Assembly: GCF_009674675.1 (NCBI RefSeq)
Contig: NZ_WKJC01000001.1
Span: forward strand, 1,371,031-1,435,030
Direction: 5' to 3'
DNA length: 64,000 nt
Source of the DNA: Kangiella sp. HZ709
Lineage (GTDB): Bacteria > Pseudomonadota > Gammaproteobacteria > Enterobacterales > Kangiellaceae
Part shown: piece by piece, positions 19,409-29,023 of the stretch
Layout of the letters: every line of letters begins with the position of its first letter
Position numbering within the stretch: position 1 is the first letter of the stretch
The notes under the pieces: generated by a model
Seen by the model: only the letters and a program-made list of their open reading frames with translations
The model's database searches: none
What the model was told of the DNA's origin: nothing
Program-made: the position numbers and the translations under genes

Positions 19409-19433
19409 AAAAAAGGCCCTTACGGACCTTTTC
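19409..19433 (-). terminator. Hairpin terminator after ftsH
   Basis: The arms AAAAGGtCC and GGgCCTTTT with a four-base loop are followed by T residues on the minus strand, directly after the ftsH stop. One central mismatch makes it moderately strong, so some readthrough to folP is plausible. Confidence 0.7.
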
Positions 19434-19438
19434 ATCTT

Positions 19439-21388
19439 TTAATCTTCTCTGAGCTTAACAACCACTGGTGAGCCTTCTTGCTTATCCTCATCTGAAGCTT
19501 TTGGATCTTTAGGAGGATTATTTGGGCCTTCAGGCTTTTGTTCCCAGTTTTGTGGTGGCTCTGGATCATTGCCATCCATAATTTGGGCAATTTGCTTAGC
19601 ATCAATAGTTTCATATTTCATTAATGCTTCTGCCATCGCATGCAATTTATCTAAGTTCTCATTCAAGACTTTCTCAGCACGCTGATAATTACGATCAATA
19701 AAATGACGAATTTCTTGATCAATAGAGCGAGCAGTATCGTCGGCAATATTTTTATGTTGCGTTACCGAACGACCCAAGAACACTTCACCTTCATCTTGGG
19801 CATAAGACAGCGGTCCTAATTTTTCAGAAAGGCCCCACTTAGTGACCATATTACGAGCTATTTCAGTAGCACGTTCGATATCATTTGAAGCACCCGTAGT
19901 GACTTGTTCAGGCCCATTTAAAATTTCTTCCGCAATACGCCCGCCAAATAATGAAGACAATTGCGATTCTAATTGCTCTTTGGACATTGAATAACGATCT
20001 TGCTCAGGTAAATACATAGTCACACCTAGAGCACGCCCTCTAGGAATAATACTCACCTTATAAACTGGATCATGGCTTGGCACTTTCAAACCAACAATTG
20101 CGTGACCTGCTTCATGATAAGCAGTATTAAGTTTCTCTTCTTCCGTCATCACCATCGAGCGGCGCTCTGCACCCATCATGATTTTATCTTTCGCTTTCTC
20201 GAAATGCTCCATATTAACTGTGCGTTGATTTTCACGCGCAGCAAATAAGGCGGCTTCATTCACAAGATTGGCTAAGTCAGCACCTGAAAAACCAGGAGTA
20301 CCACGAGCAATAACACCAGCAACCACATCATCAGCTGCTGGAACTTTACGCATATGAACTTGTAAAATCTTCTCACGACCTTTTATATCAGGTAAACCAA
20401 CAACCACTTGGCGGTCAAAACGACCCGGACGCAATAAAGCAGGGTCTAAAACATCAGGGCGGTTAGTTGCGGCAATCACAATCACGCCTTCGCCACCTTC
20501 GAAACCATCCATTTCAACCAGCAATTGGTTCAAGGTTTGCTCACGCTCATCATGACCACCGCCCATTCCAGCACCACGATGTCGGCCTACCGCATCAATT
20601 TCATCAATAAAGATAATACAAGGTGCATGCTTCTTGGCTTGTTCAAACATATCACGAACCCGCGAAGCGCCAACACCCACAAACATTTCCACGAAATCTG
20701 AGCCTGAAATAGTGAAGAACGGAACTTTCGCTTCGCCGGCAATAGCACGTGCCAACAAAGTTTTACCGGTTCCAGGAGGACCAACCATCAAAACACCGCG
20801 AGGAATAGTTCCGCCTAGTTTTTGATATTTGCGAGGATCTCTTAGAAAGTCGACTAATTCGCCCACTTCTTCTTTTGCTTCCTCTACTCCAGCTACATCA
20901 GCAAAGGTAGTTTTAACTTGGTCTTCTGACAGCATTCGAGCTTTCGACTTACCAAAAGATAAAGCACCGCCGCCTTTACCACCGCCTTGCATTTGGCGCA
21001 TGAAATAAATCCAAACAGCTATCAATAAAAGAATTGGCCCAAAAGTAAACAAAATAGTACTAATGACACCATTTCCTTCTGGCTTCACAGCTTCATAGTC
21101 GACTTTATTTTCAAGCAACAACTCATTTAATTTTTCAACGCTACCATAAGGGATTTGAGAGATGGTTTGATCTTCCGGATTATTCTCATCGGTTAAACCA
21201 ACCACTAACCCACCGTTATTCGGGTCAATTTTTACCTTGGCAAATTCTTTACTTTCAATTTTCTGAACAAACTCGCTGAATGGAATTTTGCTGTTATCCA
21301 TAGCTCGCTGATTCACTTGCTCAATAACAAAGAATAGAATGATTGCGGTAACCGCCCAAAAAAGAATGTTTTTAACTAAGTCGTTCAA
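19439..21388 (-). CDS. ftsH: ATP-dependent zinc metalloprotease FtsH
   Basis: FtsH is a hexameric inner-membrane AAA+ protease that degrades misassembled membrane proteins and regulatory proteins such as the heat-shock sigma factor and LpxC. Two membrane helices (about 5-23 and 102-124) flank a periplasmic segment. Walker A is GPPGTGKT, Walker B is [10 protein letters not shown], and the zinc site is HEAGH. Its 649 residues are normal. It sits after rlmE, with a 148-base gap that can hold its own promoter. Confidence 0.98.
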   Translation of the reverse strand: MNDLVKNILFWAVTAIILFFVIEQVNQRAMDNSKIPFSEFVQKIESKEFAKVKIDPNNGGLVVGLTDENNPEDQTISQIPYGSVEKLNELLLENKVDYEAVKPEGNGVISTILFTFGPILLLIAVWIYFMRQMQGGGKGGGALSFGKSKARMLSEDQVKTTFADVAGVEEAKEEVGELVDFLRDPRKYQKLGGTIPRGVLMVGPPGTGKTLLARAIAGEAKVPFFTISGSDFVEMFVGVGASRVRDMFEQAKKHAPCIIFIDEIDAVGRHRGAGMGGGHDEREQTLNQLLVEMDGFEGGEGVIVIAATNRPDVLDPALLRPGRFDRQVVVGLPDIKGREKILQVHMRKVPAADDVVAGVIARGTPGFSGADLANLVNEAALFAARENQRTVNMEHFEKAKDKIMMGAERRSMVMTEEEKLNTAYHEAGHAIVGLKVPSHDPVYKVSIIPRGRALGVTMYLPEQDRYSMSKEQLESQLSSLFGGRIAEEILNGPEQVTTGASNDIERATEIARNMVTKWGLSEKLGPLSYAQDEGEVFLGRSVTQHKNIADDTARSIDQEIRHFIDRNYQRAEKVLNENLDKLHAMAEALMKYETIDAKQIAQIMDGNDPEPPQNWEQKPEGPNNPPKDPKASDEDKQEGSPVVVKLRED

Positions 21389-21536
21389 ACTTGAACCTCA
21401 ATATACGGCGCTACCGCCATTAAAAATATGTACTATTATGCCATGCCTTAATAAGAACTGAAGCCCAATTTACAAAAGCTAACAAGTTTCTTTTGGCTGC
21501 GACTTTACACCTCACTCTGAAAGAGTGAGTATAAAT

Positions 21537-22157
21537 TTACCCCTTAAACCCTTGTGCTAAAACATAAACTTCACGAGAGCGATCTCTAGAGGCATCTGGC
21601 TTACGGATCATAACTTTGCTAAACATTTGACGACACTGTCTAACATAGTCATCAAAGCCTTCACCCTGAAAAACCTTAACCAAGAATGATCCACCCTTGG
21701 TAAGCACAGTTTGCGCCAATTCTAAGGCTAGTTCTGTTAAATACATAGCTCTTGGAATATCGACTGCATCTACACCACTCATATTGGGTGCCATATCAGA
21801 TAATACAAGGTTAGCTTTTCGCTCGCCAATATTATCTAACAACTGATTAAGCACTAATTCTTCGCGAAAATCCCCTTGAATAAAGTTTACATCCGCCAAA
21901 GTATCCATCGGCAAAATATCTAACGCAAAAATATTACCACTAGATCCAATTTTTAGACCACAATATTGCGACCAACCACCAGGAGCCGCGCCAAGATCAA
22001 CTATAGTATGTCCTTGCTTTACCAGATTATACTTCTTGTCCAGCTCTTCAAGCTTATAAACAGCTCGCGAACGATAGCCATCTTTTTGCGATCGCTTAAC
22101 GTAATGATCGTCAAAATGCTCTTTCATCCAGCGATGGCTACTTTTGCTTTTACTCAT
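21537..22157 (-). CDS. rlmE: 23S rRNA 2'-O-ribose U2552 methyltransferase
   Basis: RlmE (FtsJ/RrmJ) methylates U2552 in the A loop of 23S rRNA during late 50S assembly. The SAM-binding motif is [12 protein letters not shown], and the catalytic residues lie in YRSRAVYKL (Lys), [12 protein letters not shown] (Asp) and [12 protein letters not shown] (Lys). Its 206 residues are standard. It is divergent from yhbY and upstream of ftsH, the classic arrangement. Confidence 0.97.
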   Translation of the reverse strand: MSKSKSSHRWMKEHFDDHYVKRSQKDGYRSRAVYKLEELDKKYNLVKQGHTIVDLGAAPGGWSQYCGLKIGSSGNIFALDILPMDTLADVNFIQGDFREELVLNQLLDNIGERKANLVLSDMAPNMSGVDAVDIPRAMYLTELALELAQTVLTKGGSFLVKVFQGEGFDDYVRQCRQMFSKVMIRKPDASRDRSREVYVLAQGFKG

Positions 22158-22254
22158 AGCGTTTAAAATTCATCACAGTAATTTCTAATAAGTCTCTCTA
22201 TTGTACCCATTTTGGGTTAAAATAGCGCCTAATTTACTGCAAAGAGTTTATCCA

Positions 22255-22554
22255 ATGACTGCTTTATCCAAATCACAAATCAAATTTTTGCGAGGCGAGG
22301 CCCACAGCCTAAAACCTGTCGTTATGATTGGTGGTAACGGTGTTACTGAGTCCGTATTAGAAGAGCTTAACAAGGCCCTTGAACACCATGAATTGATCAA
22401 AGTCAAAGTACGAGCCGAAGATCGCGATGAAAAAAATGAAATCATCGATTACCTTTGTAGCAAAGCCAGTGCACACAAAATTCACGTAATTGGCCATAAC
22501 CTTGTACTTTATAGAGCATCAAAAGAGCAAAAAATCCTTTTGCCAAAAAGATAA
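22255..22554 (+). CDS. yhbY: CRM-domain RNA-binding protein YhbY
   Basis: YhbY is a 99-residue CRM-domain protein associated with pre-50S ribosomal particles. The CRM motif appears as LRGEAHSLKPVVMIGGNGVTESV, quoted here only in part (GGNGVT is the GxxG-like loop). The start at ATG 22255 (MTALSKSQIK) is chosen over an upstream ATG at 22201, which would add a non-conserved extension. It is divergent from rlmE and only 5 bases ahead of the response regulator, so the two may share a transcript. Confidence 0.92.
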   Translation: MTALSKSQIKFLRGEAHSLKPVVMIGGNGVTESVLEELNKALEHHELIKVKVRAEDRDEKNEIIDYLCSKASAHKIHVIGHNLVLYRASKEQKILLPKR

Positions 22555-22559
22555 TTATT

Positions 22560-23243
22560 ATGGCGTACAGCATTTTATTAGTGGAAGATCATGCAGAGTT
22601 AGCTGCAACTACGGGAGAATATTTAGAGGCCTGCGGCTATATTGTTGACTATGCTATGGATGGAAAAACTGGATTGCAACTGGCCCTGACTAATCAATAT
22701 GATGGTTTGGTACTAGATGTGATGTTGCCTGGAATGAATGGCTTTCAGATCTGCTCTGAAGTCAGAAAACAATCCCAATCAGATATTCCTATATTAATGC
22801 TGACGGCTAGAGATCAAATAGAAGATAAACTCGAGGGTTTTGATTCTGGTGCGGACGACTATTTATTAAAGCCATTCGACTTTTCCGAGTTGGATGCTAG
22901 GCTGAATGCCATTATCAGGCGTTTTAAAGGCGAACTTGAGTCCAATACTCTCACTCTACACGACTTAAAGTTTGATCTTAAAACCTTGCAGGTGACGAGA
23001 CAAGAGCAGAAACTCAAGCTATCACCAACAGGCTTACATATCCTCAAAGTTTTAATGCGCCGCTCTCCTGAAGTCGTCACTAAACAAGAGCTAGAAAAAG
23101 AACTCTGGGGAGATATGGTTCCTAATAGTGATGTTTTGAGAAGCCACCTTTATAACTTACGTAAAGTTATTGATAAACCGTTCGAAGAAAAGTTACTACA
23201 AACTCTTCCGAGCTTAGGCTTAAAAATTGTCGCTCCAGAGTAA
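22560..23243 (+). CDS. OmpR/PhoB-family response regulator
   Basis: This is a two-component DNA-binding regulator of 227 residues. The receiver domain (about 3-115) has the acidic pocket VEDH, phospho-acceptor Asp53 in LDVMLPGMNG, the switch threonine in MLTARD and the lysine in LLKPFD. A winged-helix effector domain follows (about 130-225). The start is 5 bases after yhbY. Its likely partner is the histidine kinase whose gene ends one base beyond its own stop on the opposite strand. Confidence 0.92.
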   Translation: MAYSILLVEDHAELAATTGEYLEACGYIVDYAMDGKTGLQLALTNQYDGLVLDVMLPGMNGFQICSEVRKQSQSDIPILMLTARDQIEDKLEGFDSGADDYLLKPFDFSELDARLNAIIRRFKGELESNTLTLHDLKFDLKTLQVTRQEQKLKLSPTGLHILKVLMRRSPEVVTKQELEKELWGDMVPNSDVLRSHLYNLRKVIDKPFEEKLLQTLPSLGLKIVAPE

Positions 23244-23244
23244 T

Positions 23245-24540
23245 TTAGCTATTTAAAGTTCCCCCTTCAAATTTCAAAGTGACCTGGGTTCCTTCACCTA
23301 GCTGACTTTGAATTTCTATCGTCCAATTCATACGCTCGCAGATGGTTTTTACAATTGCCATTCCAAGACCGAAACCTTTAGTAGTATCCCTAAACTGCTC
23401 ACCGCGATAAAATGGATTATAAATACGTTCAAGTTCGCTTTCATTCATTCCTTGTCCAGAATCTTTAATTACTACTTTGTTTTCTGTAATAGCGACATTA
23501 ATACGGCCAGTTTCATCATAATTAACCGCGTTATTGAGAATATTAGTCACGCAAATAGAAAACAAATATTGTGGGACTTTCGAGTGCACCATCGCTTCTG
23601 AATTTAAGTCTATTGCTAAATCACGTGACGGGTAATTCAATCTAATTTTTTCTATCTCTGCATTCACTACTTCTACTAAATTGATCGCTTCATCCTGAGC
23701 AGGCCCCTTTTCATTCCTTGAAAGCAACAGTAACGCATCAATTAATCGCTCCATATCACTTATTACTTTTGACATTCTCGAGACGATTTTTTGGCTGTTC
23801 TCACTCAAATCTTGTTTAGTCAAAAGTGCAGTGGAGCCTTTCATAACAGCTAAGGGTGTTCTCAGTTCATGACTTGCATAACGCGTAAAATTTTTCTCTC
23901 TCCTGACATAATGAGTCACTTCCTTAGAGTAATGCTCAAAAGCTTTAATCAAGGTTAATACCTCGGCATCAGCCTTTTCCTCAATCTCACTAAAATCAGC
24001 ACTGATATCAGCCGTTTCAGAAACTTCAATATTATCAACTAACTTAGCCAATTTAACGACTGGTGAAATTGCCCTGCGCGACATCATAAAGCTAATCCAA
24101 GCGGGAAGATAAATAATCAATAACACAAATGCTAAAGGCGCCACACCAAAATAAAAAGCCAGCCTTGCAACTTGCCCTTCTTTGAACACTAAAATAAGAG
24201 TCTTATCGTAACGATTTGAAACATGAACTAATGGCTTATCATCATCAAGCGCCACTGAATGATAGCCTTCTTTAACACCTTTTAAGGCATAAGGTAAATT
24301 TTCAGAATCTGCAAAGTAACCCGTAAGATTTAGAGTTTTAGGAAGTGCTTTGGCTTTATCCTTTTCGTAATGCTGCCAAAAAAAATCAGCTTCACCATCT
24401 AAAGCTTCTTTAATTAAGACATCTTCGACAACTTTTGCTGCACCATAAACACTCAATAAAGTCACCAGGCTTATCAGCGCTAACTGAAACCCCATGACTT
24501 TAAAGAGCTTATGATTTATTCCTTTTGGTTTATTACGCAT
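23245..24540 (-). CDS. Membrane sensor histidine kinase
   Basis: This is a 431-residue kinase. Two membrane helices (about 13-36 and 127-150) enclose a periplasmic sensor of about 90 residues, and a HAMP-like linker follows. The phosphorylated histidine is His224 in YASHELRTPLAV. The N box is NILNNAVNYDE, the G1 box IKDSGQGM and the G2 box GFGLGMAI. It starts 3 bases after the stop of the CFA-like methyltransferase gene, so it appears to be the last gene of the lipid operon. It is convergent with the response regulator that probably receives its phosphate. Confidence 0.92.
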   Translation of the reverse strand: MRNKPKGINHKLFKVMGFQLALISLVTLLSVYGAAKVVEDVLIKEALDGEADFFWQHYEKDKAKALPKTLNLTGYFADSENLPYALKGVKEGYHSVALDDDKPLVHVSNRYDKTLILVFKEGQVARLAFYFGVAPLAFVLLIIYLPAWISFMMSRRAISPVVKLAKLVDNIEVSETADISADFSEIEEKADAEVLTLIKAFEHYSKEVTHYVRREKNFTRYASHELRTPLAVMKGSTALLTKQDLSENSQKIVSRMSKVISDMERLIDALLLLSRNEKGPAQDEAINLVEVVNAEIEKIRLNYPSRDLAIDLNSEAMVHSKVPQYLFSICVTNILNNAVNYDETGRINVAITENKVVIKDSGQGMNESELERIYNPFYRGEQFRDTTKGFGLGMAIVKTICERMNWTIEIQSQLGEGTQVTLKFEGGTLNS

Positions 24541-24543
24541 TTA

Positions 24544-25578
24544 TTATTTTTTTGAAAATAGGTAGTGAGATACCATCCACTCATTGCCTTTAGCATACCC
24601 AAATAATTCAGCACAAGCCATAAAGAATATACGCCAGCGCTGGAACCAAACGCTGGCAAAATCTTTACCGTAGGTTTTTTCAAAAATCGGCATTATATGC
24701 TTTTTGTTTTTATCCATATTCTCCAGCCAAGCATTGGATGTTTTTTCATAATGCTGGCCATTCACTAACCATCGCTGATCTAGAGATAAATTCTGTTGAA
24801 ATAATAAGAAGGTATCCGCCGCAGGCATTTGACCACCGCTAAAGAAAAAACGTCCCATCCAGTTATCATCACCATCTTCTGTGTAGGGGTACATTAAATA
24901 ACGATGACAGAAAATATGAACAAATAATTTTCCTTCATCATTCAACCAGCTGCTAATTTTATCGAACAATTGCTGATAATTACGAATATGCTCAAACATC
25001 TCAATCGATACGATTCGATCAAAAGTTTTACCCGGCTCAAATTCATTAATATCCTTAGTAATTATCTCAAGGTTATTCAAGCCACGTTCTTTAGCGATTG
25101 CTGTAATGTGCTCACGCTGCGAGTTAGAATTGGAGATAGCAGTGATTTGACTGTTAGGAAACTTTTCCGCTAAATAAAGCGTTAATGAACCCCAACCACA
25201 ACCCAGTTCTAGAATCGACTGACCGTCGATAAACTGACCACGCTGACAATACATTTCCAGCATGATTTCTTCAGCTTCATCCAGATTTTTGGTAGTTTCA
25301 TCAAAATAGGCACTACTATATTTAAACCTTTTACCTAATGCATAGTAAAAAAAATCAGTGGGCAACTCATAGTGTTGCTCATTAGCTTCTTTGGTTTTAA
25401 TCGCAATATGGCTTTGCTTCAGCTCTTGCCAGAAATCATGAAACTGCATCGACTGTTTTTCACAATCGTATGCTGACTCTTCTTCTAAACGCTGTTGGCA
25501 TAATTTTCTAATTCCAGCTCTTACTAAATTATCTGGAACCAACCCTTTTTCAATTAATTTTATTGCTTGACCAATCAT
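24544..25578 (-). CDS. CFA-like SAM-dependent methyltransferase
   Basis: This is a 344-residue class I methyltransferase of the cyclopropane-synthase-like superfamily, in the branch that also contains coclaurine N-methyltransferase-like proteins. The SAM motif is ILELGCGWGSLTLYLAE near residue 122, with SIEMFEHIRNY downstream. It differs clearly from the classical CFA synthase encoded three genes upstream: the N-terminal helical region is shorter and the tail has HYEKTSNAWLENM. The substrate may be an unsaturated acyl chain, but that comes only from the neighbours. Confidence 0.85.
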   Translation of the reverse strand: MIGQAIKLIEKGLVPDNLVRAGIRKLCQQRLEEESAYDCEKQSMQFHDFWQELKQSHIAIKTKEANEQHYELPTDFFYYALGKRFKYSSAYFDETTKNLDEAEEIMLEMYCQRGQFIDGQSILELGCGWGSLTLYLAEKFPNSQITAISNSNSQREHITAIAKERGLNNLEIITKDINEFEPGKTFDRIVSIEMFEHIRNYQQLFDKISSWLNDEGKLFVHIFCHRYLMYPYTEDGDDNWMGRFFFSGGQMPAADTFLLFQQNLSLDQRWLVNGQHYEKTSNAWLENMDKNKKHIMPIFEKTYGKDFASVWFQRWRIFFMACAELFGYAKGNEWMVSHYLFSKK

Positions 25579-25599
25579 TATGACTCCTAAATTAACTAC

Positions 25600-26424
25600 T
25601 TATTCCCTGGGTTTTCCTGGGAAAAATGCATTCGTTGTTTTTTGGTAGCGTCTGTAAGCATCGCCTTTGCTACGGATATTTTGTTCTTCATTAAATGGTA
25701 TCCCGGTAATCTTCCATAAAAATAGGAACATCCATAGCGGATAGCTTAATAACAGCCACCAATAAGGATCTGACAATGCACCTAGATAAAACCCTAATAA
25801 AGGATAAGCACACCAATGTAACCACTCAAAGAAATAGTTAGGATGACGACTATATCTCCAAAATCCCTTTTCACAGACGCCACCTTTACCTGCTTTTTTG
25901 AATTTCAAAAGCTGCGCATCTGATATGGTTACTCCCACAAAACTGGTCACAATTAGTAGAAAGGCCAATCCATCTAACCAAAGTACGGTTTGCTCTTGCT
26001 CAAGGATTAAATAAACTTGGAAACTAAAAAACCAAGCGAGGAAAGCCTGGAAAATAAAGAATAAGAGAAACTTAAACTGTACAGAAGCATTGGAGCCCGC
26101 TAATTGCCAATGCTTTCTTAAGTACTGATAACGACCATCTTCATGCTTAACATTAAATCTAGTAACCAAATGCCAAGACAATCTTAAATACCACAATAAA
26201 GGGGCTACCAATAAAACTATGGAGGTGAAACAAATATGGCCTGAATCGACTAGATATAAAGCTGCAATAATTGCAACACAAAGCGACCAGGCAATATCTA
26301 CATAATCGGCATTATTGTTTTTTGCTTGCAGCACCCAAGCTCCAGCCTGAACAAGTAATGCAATAATCAAAGCAACAACAGGAGTACTGAATGTTTGTAA
26401 AACATTTTGATACGTCTCAGGCAT
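25600..26424 (-). CDS. DUF1295 membrane protein (steroid-reductase-like fold)
   Basis: This is a polytopic membrane protein of 274 residues with about six or seven hydrophobic segments. The C-terminal FWRYSRHPNYFFEWLHW is the hallmark of DUF1295 and related isoprenylcysteine-methyltransferase or 5-alpha-reductase-like proteins. The family is often encoded beside cyclopropane synthases and amine oxidases and may reduce or otherwise modify acyl chains. It overlaps DUF2878 by 8 bases at its start. Confidence 0.88.
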   Translation of the reverse strand: MPETYQNVLQTFSTPVVALIIALLVQAGAWVLQAKNNNADYVDIAWSLCVAIIAALYLVDSGHICFTSIVLLVAPLLWYLRLSWHLVTRFNVKHEDGRYQYLRKHWQLAGSNASVQFKFLLFFIFQAFLAWFFSFQVYLILEQEQTVLWLDGLAFLLIVTSFVGVTISDAQLLKFKKAGKGGVCEKGFWRYSRHPNYFFEWLHWCAYPLLGFYLGALSDPYWWLLLSYPLWMFLFLWKITGIPFNEEQNIRSKGDAYRRYQKTTNAFFPGKPRE

Positions 26425-26980
26425 GAGTTTTATTACCTGACATTAATTGGAATATGTTAGTGAAATTTTGTTTTTTAATATTTAAAGCAAACCAAATAAC
26501 ACTACCCCACGCCAAACTCAAACATGTGGCCGTTACCCAAGGCGAACTAATAGTTATCGCTCCTAATCGCTCGCCGCCAAAATAAGACAAGGGGCCTCCA
26601 ACAAAGCCCATTAAATAGGCCAACTTAGGTTTAGAGTGCACCCATGACATGGAATGGTTAAGGCTCAGAGCAAACGCAACCCAAAGCATTAATATCCAAA
26701 TTGGAGCTGTGTTAAACCAGCTAATATGCTGCTTATATTCAATCAACTCTAGGTAATACCAAGCTGAGTCTAGAATAAAGCCTATCAGTAAAAAATTTAG
26801 GACATTTAAACAGTCTCCGGCCTTACGATTTTGTGGCAGAAATTGCCAAACAACCAAGGCTGCAAATAAGCCATAGCACCAAAATAAATTAGCATTTGCA
26901 GCTCCCAGTATGGCTGCAAACCAGATGGCTTGAAACAAGACTAGATTAACGATGAAGTTTAGCTTTTCAGATTTAGCCAT
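26417..26980 (-). CDS. DUF2878 membrane protein
   Basis: This is a 187-residue inner-membrane protein with about six hydrophobic helices, matching the DUF2878 pattern (SAWYYLELI, then WILMLWVAFALSLNHSMSW, then GGPLSYFGGERLGA). The biochemical role is unknown. The family is strongly associated with CFA/DUF1365/amine-oxidase clusters. Its start lies inside the end of the CFA synthase gene, with a 22-base overlap, which implies coupled translation. Confidence 0.85.
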   Translation of the reverse strand: MAKSEKLNFIVNLVLFQAIWFAAILGAANANLFWCYGLFAALVVWQFLPQNRKAGDCLNVLNFLLIGFILDSAWYYLELIEYKQHISWFNTAPIWILMLWVAFALSLNHSMSWVHSKPKLAYLMGFVGGPLSYFGGERLGAITISSPWVTATCLSLAWGSVIWFALNIKKQNFTNIFQLMSGNKTHA

Positions 26981-28227
26981 TGCTCGCGTCCATTGGCTGG
27001 TTTAGCAAATAATAAATGCACATCACTAATCGCCTTTTCTAAAAAGCCGCCTTCGCAATAACACAAGTAAAATTCCCACATTTTAATAAAGGCTTCATTA
27101 AAACCCTGTGCGCGAACTTCTTCTAAATTTTCCATAAATTTAAGCCGCCAATCTCTTAAGGTATAAGCATAACTTTCACCAAAATCCTCTAAATTTATTA
27201 AGCGCATGTCAGTACCTTTACCTGCAGAATCAACAACTGCAGAGACACATGGAATAAAACTGCCAGGAAAGATATAACGCTTAATAAAGTCAACTGACTT
27301 AAGAGCTTGTTTGTAACGACTATCTTCAATAGTGATCGCTTGGATTAACCCTAGACCCTTAGGTTTTAATAAATGACTACACTGCTTCAAATAAGTATCC
27401 AAATAATGATGCCCAACCGCCTCTATCATTTCTATTGATACCAACTTATCGAACTTACCTTGCAAGTCTCTGTAATCTTCTTTCAATAAGGTTATTTGGT
27501 CTTGTAGATTTTCTTGCTCAATTCTTTGCTTTGCATATTGATATTGCTGTTCTGAAATTGTGGTTGTGGTAACTTTACAGCCATAGTTTTTGGCCGCATA
27601 AATAGCTAGGCCGCCCCAGCCAGTTCCAATTTCAACTAAGTTATCATCCGCCGATAAGTCTAATTTTTCACAAATTGTTTTCAGCTTAAGATCAGAAGCT
27701 GACTCTAAATCATTAGCCTCGGGAGTATATATTGCTGAAGAATACATCAAGTGTTTATCAAGAAATAATTCAAAAAATTTATTACCCAGATCGTAATGAG
27801 CAGCAATGTTCTTTCGGCTACCGGTATGATTATTTTTATTTAACAGATGCCATATTTTAAGAATTGAGTTTTTAATCATCGCTGTGCCAGATTCCATATC
27901 ATCTAGCAAGTCACGGTTGAGAACAAAGAGACGAATAAGTTTAGTCAGGCAATCTACTTCCCACTCTCCTTGCATATATGATTCAGCAGCGCCAATACTT
28001 CCGTGCATTGCAACTTGTTGATAGAAACCAATATCCTTAATATCAAGCTTTACATTTAACTCTGAGCTCTCCTCACCCAATGTCATGAGCCCAACCGGAT
28101 CTTGTAAAGTAATTTGTCCACCTTTTAAAAGATCGAGTTGCTGAACAACTTTTTTACGCAACCAGTTTTGTGACCAATTAATTGTCACACTCTTATCCAT
28201 TCGGTCTGTATGTCGTGCTTCATCCAC
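26959..28227 (-). CDS. Cyclopropane-fatty-acyl-phospholipid synthase family enzyme
   Basis: This 422-residue enzyme resembles CFA synthase, which uses SAM to methylenate cis double bonds in phospholipid acyl chains at the membrane surface. Visible motifs are HYDLGNKFFELFLD, LVEIGTGWGGLAIYAA, SIEMIEAVGHHYLD and KRYIFPGSFIPC. The start is a GTG at 28227 with AAGGAG eight bases upstream; an ATG nine codons later is possible. In clusters like this one the homologue may instead methylate the chain, as in furan or methyl-branched fatty acid synthesis. Confidence 0.92.
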   Translation of the reverse strand: MDEARHTDRMDKSVTINWSQNWLRKKVVQQLDLLKGGQITLQDPVGLMTLGEESSELNVKLDIKDIGFYQQVAMHGSIGAAESYMQGEWEVDCLTKLIRLFVLNRDLLDDMESGTAMIKNSILKIWHLLNKNNHTGSRKNIAAHYDLGNKFFELFLDKHLMYSSAIYTPEANDLESASDLKLKTICEKLDLSADDNLVEIGTGWGGLAIYAAKNYGCKVTTTTISEQQYQYAKQRIEQENLQDQITLLKEDYRDLQGKFDKLVSIEMIEAVGHHYLDTYLKQCSHLLKPKGLGLIQAITIEDSRYKQALKSVDFIKRYIFPGSFIPCVSAVVDSAGKGTDMRLINLEDFGESYAYTLRDWRLKFMENLEEVRAQGFNEAFIKMWEFYLCYCEGGFLEKAISDVHLLFAKPANGREQWLNLKS

Positions 28228-28273
28228 TGTTAGGACTCCTTATTAGAAATTATTTTAGTCTATCTTTCTCGTT

Positions 28274-29023
28274 CTATTTTGAATTTGGATGCTCAATAAA
28301 AGGAACTTTTTTTAGCCAGAGTTTCAAAGCTTGCCAATATATTCCGGCGACCATTTTAAGTGGCTGGAAAGGTCTCTTGAAAACCTTGCTTGTCATGTTT
28401 GATTTAGTAAATGGTATAAATTCAGCTGTGAAGGTTGCGTCAAATATTTTTCGACTAGTATTTTCTTTTAAAACCACCATATGTATTCGTAAAGAATCAT
28501 CAGCAAACACAAAGTTCCATCTATAATCCATCTGCATTTCTATAAAAGGTGATATATGGAAAGCTTTTTTAAATTCAAAAAGGTGATTATTCGTATCTTC
28601 TGGCTTACATTTCAAGACATAAGGGTGTCGCTCTCCCCAAGGAGTATTGGTAATCTCAGAAACAATGTATTTCAGTTCATCATTTTCAACACAAAAGTAA
28701 AAACTTACTGAGTTGAAATTAAAGCCAAGATATCTTAGGTGCGATAGCACATAAACTTTACCTAAGAAATTTTCATTATGATTTTTTTTGATGGTTTCAA
28801 TAATAGAGCTTTTATTATTCAACTGCCCATTTTGGTGGAAATCTTTTTCCTTAAAACTTATAAGGTTCCACTTATTAAAGGACCAGAATCTATTTTTTGC
28901 GAATGTTTCTTCTAATGTATCGAGGTCAAGCATCGTCCAATACATAGAATAGTCAAACTGATGTGGTTTAGGAATGTATCGATGGTGACGAATCGTTCCT
29001 TCCAAAAAACCTGGATTAAACAT
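28274..29023 (-). CDS. DUF1365 family protein
   Basis: This is a 249-residue cytoplasmic or peripheral protein of DUF1365. It begins MFNPGFLEGTIRHHRYIPK, and the family features HQFDYSMYWTMLDLD, LRYLGFNFNSVSFYFC and EITNTPWGERHPY are all present. A homologue lies beside CFA-type enzymes in Rhodobacter, where it is linked to furan fatty acids and the singlet-oxygen response. The ATG at 29023 is preferred over one at 29083 because the extra 20 residues are arginine/cysteine-rich read-through of the upstream gene. It overlaps the amine oxidase by 8 bases. Confidence 0.9.
   Translation of the reverse strand: MFNPGFLEGTIRHHRYIPKPHQFDYSMYWTMLDLDTLEETFAKNRFWSFNKWNLISFKEKDFHQNGQLNNKSSIIETIKKNHNENFLGKVYVLSHLRYLGFNFNSVSFYFCVENDELKYIVSEITNTPWGERHPYVLKCKPEDTNNHLFEFKKAFHISPFIEMQMDYRWNFVFADDSLRIHMVVLKENTSRKIFDATFTAEFIPFTKSNMTSKVFKRPFQPLKMVAGIYWQALKLWLKKVPFIEHPNSK

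Noticed and set aside
21511-21529. CTCACTCT-gaa-AGAGTGAG inverted repeat as a possible CIRCE element
   Set aside because: CIRCE has TTAGCACTC with a nine-base spacer; this repeat has a different sequence and a three-base spacer and lies directly after the rlmE stop, so it is more likely an mRNA 3' hairpin.
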